This document shows, piece by piece, positions 59,167-64,000 of a stretch of DNA of 64,000 nucleotides. Source of the stretch: Gavia stellata (lineage: Eukaryota > Chordata > Aves > Gaviiformes > Gaviidae); contig NC_082603.1 of NCBI RefSeq assembly GCF_030936135.1, positions 32,365,236 through 32,429,235 of the forward strand. Direction: 5' to 3'. Position 1 is the stretch's first letter, and each line of letters begins with the position of its first letter. The translations under genes and the position numbers were made by a program. A model generated the notes under the pieces. That model searched no databases. It worked only from the letters and a program-made list of their open reading frames with translations, and was not told the DNA's origin.

Positions 59167-62100
59167 GCATACTTTTCTTTCTCTTTTTTGAGCTCTTTAA
59201 CTTTGTATTTTCCCCTTGGTAGTCAGGTAGGAATAACTCCATCATGATTCAGTTGCAAAATAAACCAATGCATTCCTGAGCTCTGCTTCAAAATCCTGTC
59301 AGCAGTCCTGACCTCTTTTATCATTTTTACAATTCCTGCTTATAATATTTTAAGCCTAATTCTCATTTTTTAGTATCGTCACAGTGCATAGCTGTAATTA
59401 CATCATAAATCTTAAAGGGAATGCTAATGGAACTTTAACTAGCCTTAAACTGAAAGAGCTTTGTGTAGTGTCATTGACGGAAATGAACATCCAGCTCTGC
59501 CTGTTCAGGTTTTGTTTACAACGCTCAGCAGATGCATTGCCAGATGCATGTTTTTAGATTTAACACCCTATTTCTCCAACCTTGTTTACAAGTTAGTAGA
59601 AACCGATTGTTAACACTAGGATATATTTCAAACATCCTTTCAACCTGTACTTCAGAATGAATAATAGAAAAAAAATTGATCTTCTGAAATTGAGCATATT
59701 TGGGCCGGGGGGGAAATGAAGTGCTGTATATCCGAATAGAAAAGGGTTCTGTAACTCTCTGTGGTTCTAAAGGTTTCTCTATTTACTCATTAATATAGTG
59801 AAGAGATGCTCATGATTTTCTGCTGCCAGATCTTGCATTTTTTATTTTTATTTTAGCAAATTCTATATAAGAAAACATGCCTTGTCCAGAGAGGAAAGAG
59901 AAAATGCGAATAAAAATGTTATCTATTGGTTCTGGAACCCAGGTGTCATTGAATTCAAAGTTTTGAGGATGTTACAGGAAAAACGTAATGGAGTTAGATT
60001 AAATTATAGGGGAAATGTATATGAGTTTCCAAGGAAAATTGACTTAAGTAATATCTGTTAAGACTGAACTCACAAGTCTGTTGCAGAAACAGTTTTCTGA
60101 CTTAGAAAGACAAACTTTGGTTAGTATATGTGAAGTGAACCTTAATATTTTCTGCCACTCTGGGTAGGAGTGGAGCAGTAAGAGCAGCAGCAGTAGGCCT
60201 AGCGATGCAGTAGTATCTTCTATGTTTAGGTGCCATTACAATAGGTTTTTTCTTTACTGTAGAAGAGCAAAAGTTTCTTGAATGTCTTTCGGTACTGTAC
60301 CGCTCTGAGGCTGTGTCTGTCTTTGTCTCCAAATTAGAGACTAGATGTATGGTAACATCTCAAACAGAAAGCTTTTTCCACAATAGATGTACCCCTGTTT
60401 GGCACTGGCAGCATTGGTAATGTTTGCCAGTGGTTGAGTTATTCTATTAATATTCTGGGATTGAGAATGGGAATGTTTATTGTTACTTTAAAATCTCTTT
60501 GACTGACTCTATAAAACTTCTGTCCCTGGTATGTGTAATCTGGGTATAAAATGGAGAACCTCAACTCTACATTGTCTGGGTGGAATTGAGGGCATACCTT
60601 CCCAAGAGTTGGATAGCGTGGTTTCTACAGGGTAATGTGAACAGTCTTGTTTAATCTACAGCTATTTGGTGGTAGAATCCTCAGCAGATCCAGAGAAAAG
60701 GCATTAATTGTTACACGATACAGAATTAAATTTTCAAATGTATATTGTGAGCATAGTAGCTGTATGTCTGGGAGAAAAATATTTGCTCCTCTCGTGGCAG
60801 CAAGTAGCAGGGTGCGTTTAAGCTAGATTCATGAAGTGGTCTTCACCATAAGTAGCAGCATGCCCTTGAAGCTATGTTTAGTAAAACTAATAAAATTTGA
60901 AAAAAGATTAGGAGTACTACATAGTCCTGAAGTCTATGGCTGCTTCTGTCAACCTCCTCCCCATGCCCATTATCTTTATTGTTTTTGTAAGTACAGTAAA
61001 AATCTGTTTTGAGGAAATGATTGGGCTGGCATGGGGTTTGGAGAACCCATAATTAATACTTCTACTCTCATATTATTTCTAGGCACTTATGTAACTTTTA
61101 AATATACGGAGAAACTAAGACTATAAGTCCTGCTTTTTGCTTAATTTGCTGTTTCTATTCTGGGAGATACTGGTATACATAAAGCAGTGTTGCATGTCAC
61201 AAGGTTTTCTAAGGCTTTGTTCACCTGCTCGAACAGGCTTGGGTGAAATGGTAGTACCTGTACATAGCAATTTCTTTGGATTACAAGGGGGTATATCCAA
61301 ATGGCAGCATCATGATATTGTGCCATAAAACTCTGAATTCTGCCATGCTCAGTCTTGACTGGTAAGCTAGCGTGCCTGTTCTTGCATTGGCGTTAAGGCT
61401 GCTATAGTATTAGAAACCAGTGCTGTCAATCACAGCTGCTTCAGTTTGTGGTGTTCTGCTTAATCTTTTATGTAACCTATAAGGGATTACTGACCTCTCG
61501 CTTGCTGTAACACAGGATTTAAAAAATACTTTTTTAATTGAAAAGCAAATTAAAAATCCCTTGCTTTGCATATTTTTCTCTTCTTGGCTCAATGGGACTC
61601 TTTTTGAAGCAAGCAAACAAATATTCAGTGTATATGGTCACTCTTTATAAACAGAGTAGGCAACAACTGCCTCAAATTCTCACAGCTGGAAACTGTGCTT
61701 TTCCACCACTCTGGTCCAAGTAGCTCCATTTCCCAAACACACTTGACAAGGTCATTCACCAGTGGCCTCTGAAGAAGCTTATGTTTCACAGGATGTTTGG
61801 AAAACCCCTCTCACAGATGGACAGGTAATTTAGGACATTGTAAACATAGTAAGTCTAAGAAGTCAATTTTCACAGTGGACAGAGATGATAAGGATCTGTT
61901 CTTGCTTCTATTCTATTCAACATACACATATTCTAATAGTATTAACAGCAAACTTCCTCCTTCCTATTTTATTCATCATCGTAAAGAAGGCTGAACTTAA
62001 ACGAATTGCTGATGAGCTCTTATTTTCCTGAGTAACCAAGTGCTGTACTGAGATATGTGTGGAAACAACTCTCTCACCTAGAATAGTTAGTTCTGAGCTG

Positions 62101-62224
62101 ATTGTTTTTTTGGGAATAAAATAGTGCAATTATAATATCTAACATTTTGCCAGAATTATCTGTAAGCATGGGGGTAGTTTAAAAAAAAAAACACAATATC
62201 CAAAACAGGAAAATATTTTTAACA

Positions 62225-62665
62225 TTGCAGGAATCGCATCCTACAGATCTTAAAGGCAGGAAACCCAGAAGACTAAGAGAAAAAATGACCATCATCATGG
62301 GAAGCATGGAAGAGCTTCCATGTGAGAATTGGCTAAATAGATGAGGACTATTGGTCCTGGGAAAGACACAGTGGGAGGAGATGGGTATGGTAAAGGTCAA
62401 TACGGACTTGAGCTCCTGGAGAATGCAACTGGGGAAGAGTCTGTTCACCATCTACACAAGAAGTGGAGGAGCTGGGGTGAAGCTAGCAGGTGACAAACTC
62501 TGACAAGAGAGGCTGTCCTGCAGAATGTCCGGATGCTGAGTTTGTGCCTGCAAAAAGTGCCTCAGCCAAGTTCATGGAAGAAAACTTCATTGATGACTGT
62601 TAAATAGACATGTACTGTCTGTGCTCCAGGGGTTCTCCAAGACACGAGTTCCTGGAGCCTGATGA
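62225..62665 (+). mobile_element. Fossil CR1/L3-type LINE fragment
   Basis: The segment runs from AATTGGCTAAATAGATGAGG and CTGGGAAAGACACAGTGGGA, through GTCTGTTCACCATCTACACAAG and AAGCTAGCAGGTGACAAACT, to TTCATGGAAGAAAACTTCAT. It follows the old amniote CR1/L3 consensus ('...ggaggagatatgattgctgtctataaa...attcaccatct...aacaggttc...ttcatggagaagtccattgagggctattaa'). It is highly diverged with many stops and is much older than the CR1 copies with intact tails. Family assignment is from memory. Confidence 0.6.
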
Positions 62666-63677
62666 AGTATTTTGCAGAGTTTGCAGTCACTTTTTACAGT
62701 CTGGAGTGATCTGAGGACCTGGGTACCTCCGCGTTTTAAGGCTTTATACATGAAGCAGTCAGAATTGCAGGCAGAAATTAGCAAGGCAGCAGAAGAGCTG
62801 CCTATGGATGTCTAATAAGTTAGTATTAGACATCAGGTTGATGATGGGGTTCTTGGTTATTGTGTATAGAGCTGTCTGCTGGGTAAGCACGCTGTAAGGA
62901 TGCAGACGTGTCGAAGGTATTCATGTCATTTGAGTTGCTTTTGGAGAAGCTACCTGCAAAAGACTTGAGCTATTAAATTTTATTCTTTAGGATGGGAGTT
63001 GCATCTTGTTTGTATAGCCCTACTACAAAGGGACTTTAATTGTACTTGTGCCTGGAAGTACCAGTTAGGATACAAAGATTGGATATAACAATTCATAGAG
63101 AATAGATCAGGCAACTTATTATAAAATGCATCCATCTATAGTCTGGTTTTGTAATAGAGGAGAAGAGTGAAAACTAGGGCTTTGTTGCCTAATCTTTAGA
63201 CAGAAACATGTAGATGGGGTAAAACTGCTTCCAGCCCTGTTTTTAGACACTAGATAGTGTGATGCTTAGGAAGTAACAGGAAAATATGTGTATATTTTGG
63301 ATATTAATACCAGGAATAATATATGAATAAAATATGAATAAGAGGAAAATAGGTATAATTTCAGGTGATAGTAAAGTTTCTTGGGTTTATAGCAGTATTT
63401 TGAAGTTGCATGTATAAATAGGAACATCTTTAGAGTAATTTTGGAATTCCTGACTTGCAAGGAAATATGTTGCCAGCTCACAGGACTTGAAATTGTTCAA
63501 TCTTTTCCAGCTATCTTTGTATGCTTAAAGTGTGCAGTAGTTTTTGGAGAACTGTGTTTTCCACTATTTTTGAACAATTTTATCCCTTCCATTCTTAAGC
63601 CCTAAATAATTCCTGGGGTCTCTGTTGGTGGTATGACTTCTATTACTAAATGTTTGTAGTAAAAGACTGGATTTCCG

Positions 63678-63701
63678 CGCCCCCCACCCCACCCCCCCCA
63701 A
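63678..63701. repeat. C-rich run
   Basis: CCCCCCACCCCACCCCCCCC is a C-rich stretch of three runs. On the - strand (antisense to HOOK1) it has G runs capable of quadruplex formation. Confidence 0.75.
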
Positions 63702-64000
63702 CTTTCTTCCTTTCTTCTGATACCATTTTTTGTTTAGGTAGCTGTGTGTCCAGAACTACACACTCCAGCATAATTTGAGGGATGGATAAATATGGCTTTA
63801 GTTTCCCAAGTTAGTATTCCATAATCTGATTTACAATAGAAGGACTAGCATGAAAAAGCTAGTAATACTAACTTTTTAAGCTACTAGTCATAATCAGCAG
63901 TCACAAGCATTGAAATAATTGGGTTGGCTTAAAAACTAAAGAGTTCAAAAAGGATTTCAGCTGCCTCAAGTAGAAAGACATCTTGCTAAATGCTTGTGCC

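Larger units (their letters stand above)
57395..64000 (+). other. HOOK1: HOOK1 intron 1 (continues beyond the window)
   Basis: The intron begins with GTGAGT and runs off the window end. It contains the right part of the CpG island, a 21-bp minisatellite, a fossil CR1/L3-like LINE, a C-rich run at 63678-63700, and otherwise AT-rich unique sequence. No exon of HOOK1 or of another gene was recognised. Confidence 0.8.

Noticed and set aside
58550-59247. Three overlapping + strand open frames of 207-219 codons
   Set aside because: They are produced by the 21-bp tandem array, whose period is a multiple of three. The peptides are pure 7-residue repeats with no gene structure.
1-64000. CRISPR arrays, tRNA or rRNA genes, prokaryotic operons, intact retroviruses
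   Set aside because: No direct-repeat/spacer pattern, cloverleaf or viral gene sequence was seen. The only long regular array is the 21-bp minisatellite, which has no unique spacers.

Overview
The window is vertebrate nuclear DNA, most likely from a bird. It contains CR1 LINE fragments ending in the avian-type CR1 tail (the TTGGACTTGATGATCTTACAGG block followed by GATTCTGTG repeats), old MIR/core-SINE and amniote-wide repeat fossils, compact CpG islands, and three recognisable split genes whose codons are interrupted by GT-AG introns. The CR1 tail variant is unlike the one I associate with chicken, so a non-galliform bird is my guess; the species cannot be fixed from the sequence. Coding exons make up only about 900 bases of the 64 kb.

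Layout. (1) 1-30.85 kb: the 3' end of FGGY (FGGY-family carbohydrate kinase), + strand. Three coding exons (945-1039, 29701-29762, 30612-30693) join in frame and encode the C-terminal end of the kinase. Their introns are 28.7 kb and 0.85 kb, and a poly(A) signal lies at 30834. The large intron holds CR1 fragments, MIR-like and older repeats, a 57-bp tandem duplication and several AT-rich blocks that look like conserved non-coding sequence. The short last intron contains an unexplained CpG island (about 29925-30435). (2) 33.7-40.0 kb, - strand: four exons of an RNF170-like E3 ubiquitin ligase. They encode a complete C3HC4 RING followed by two membrane segments and a DUF1232-type tail. FGGY and this gene are tail to tail. 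Its 5' exons, upstream of 40013, were not confidently found. (3) 56.76-57.79 kb: a CpG island promoter with paired CCAAT boxes, a YY1-type site, CRE-like sites and a hairpin-capable palindrome. It drives HOOK1 on the + strand, whose first coding exon is 57344-57394. It may also serve a divergent - strand transcript. (4) 57.4-64 kb: HOOK1 intron 1, which holds a homogeneous 21-bp minisatellite of 25 copies (58646-59166) and a fossil CR1/L3-type LINE.

The order FGGY - HOOK1 with both on the same strand agrees with the known vertebrate neighbourhood (human 1p32, from memory). The RNF170-like gene between them is the main unexpected item, since I know of no human gene at that position. The genes are unrelated in function: a sugar kinase, a membrane ubiquitin ligase and a dynein/microtubule adaptor. 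Nothing here is operon-like. I found no CRISPR array, tRNA, rRNA or intact mobile element.
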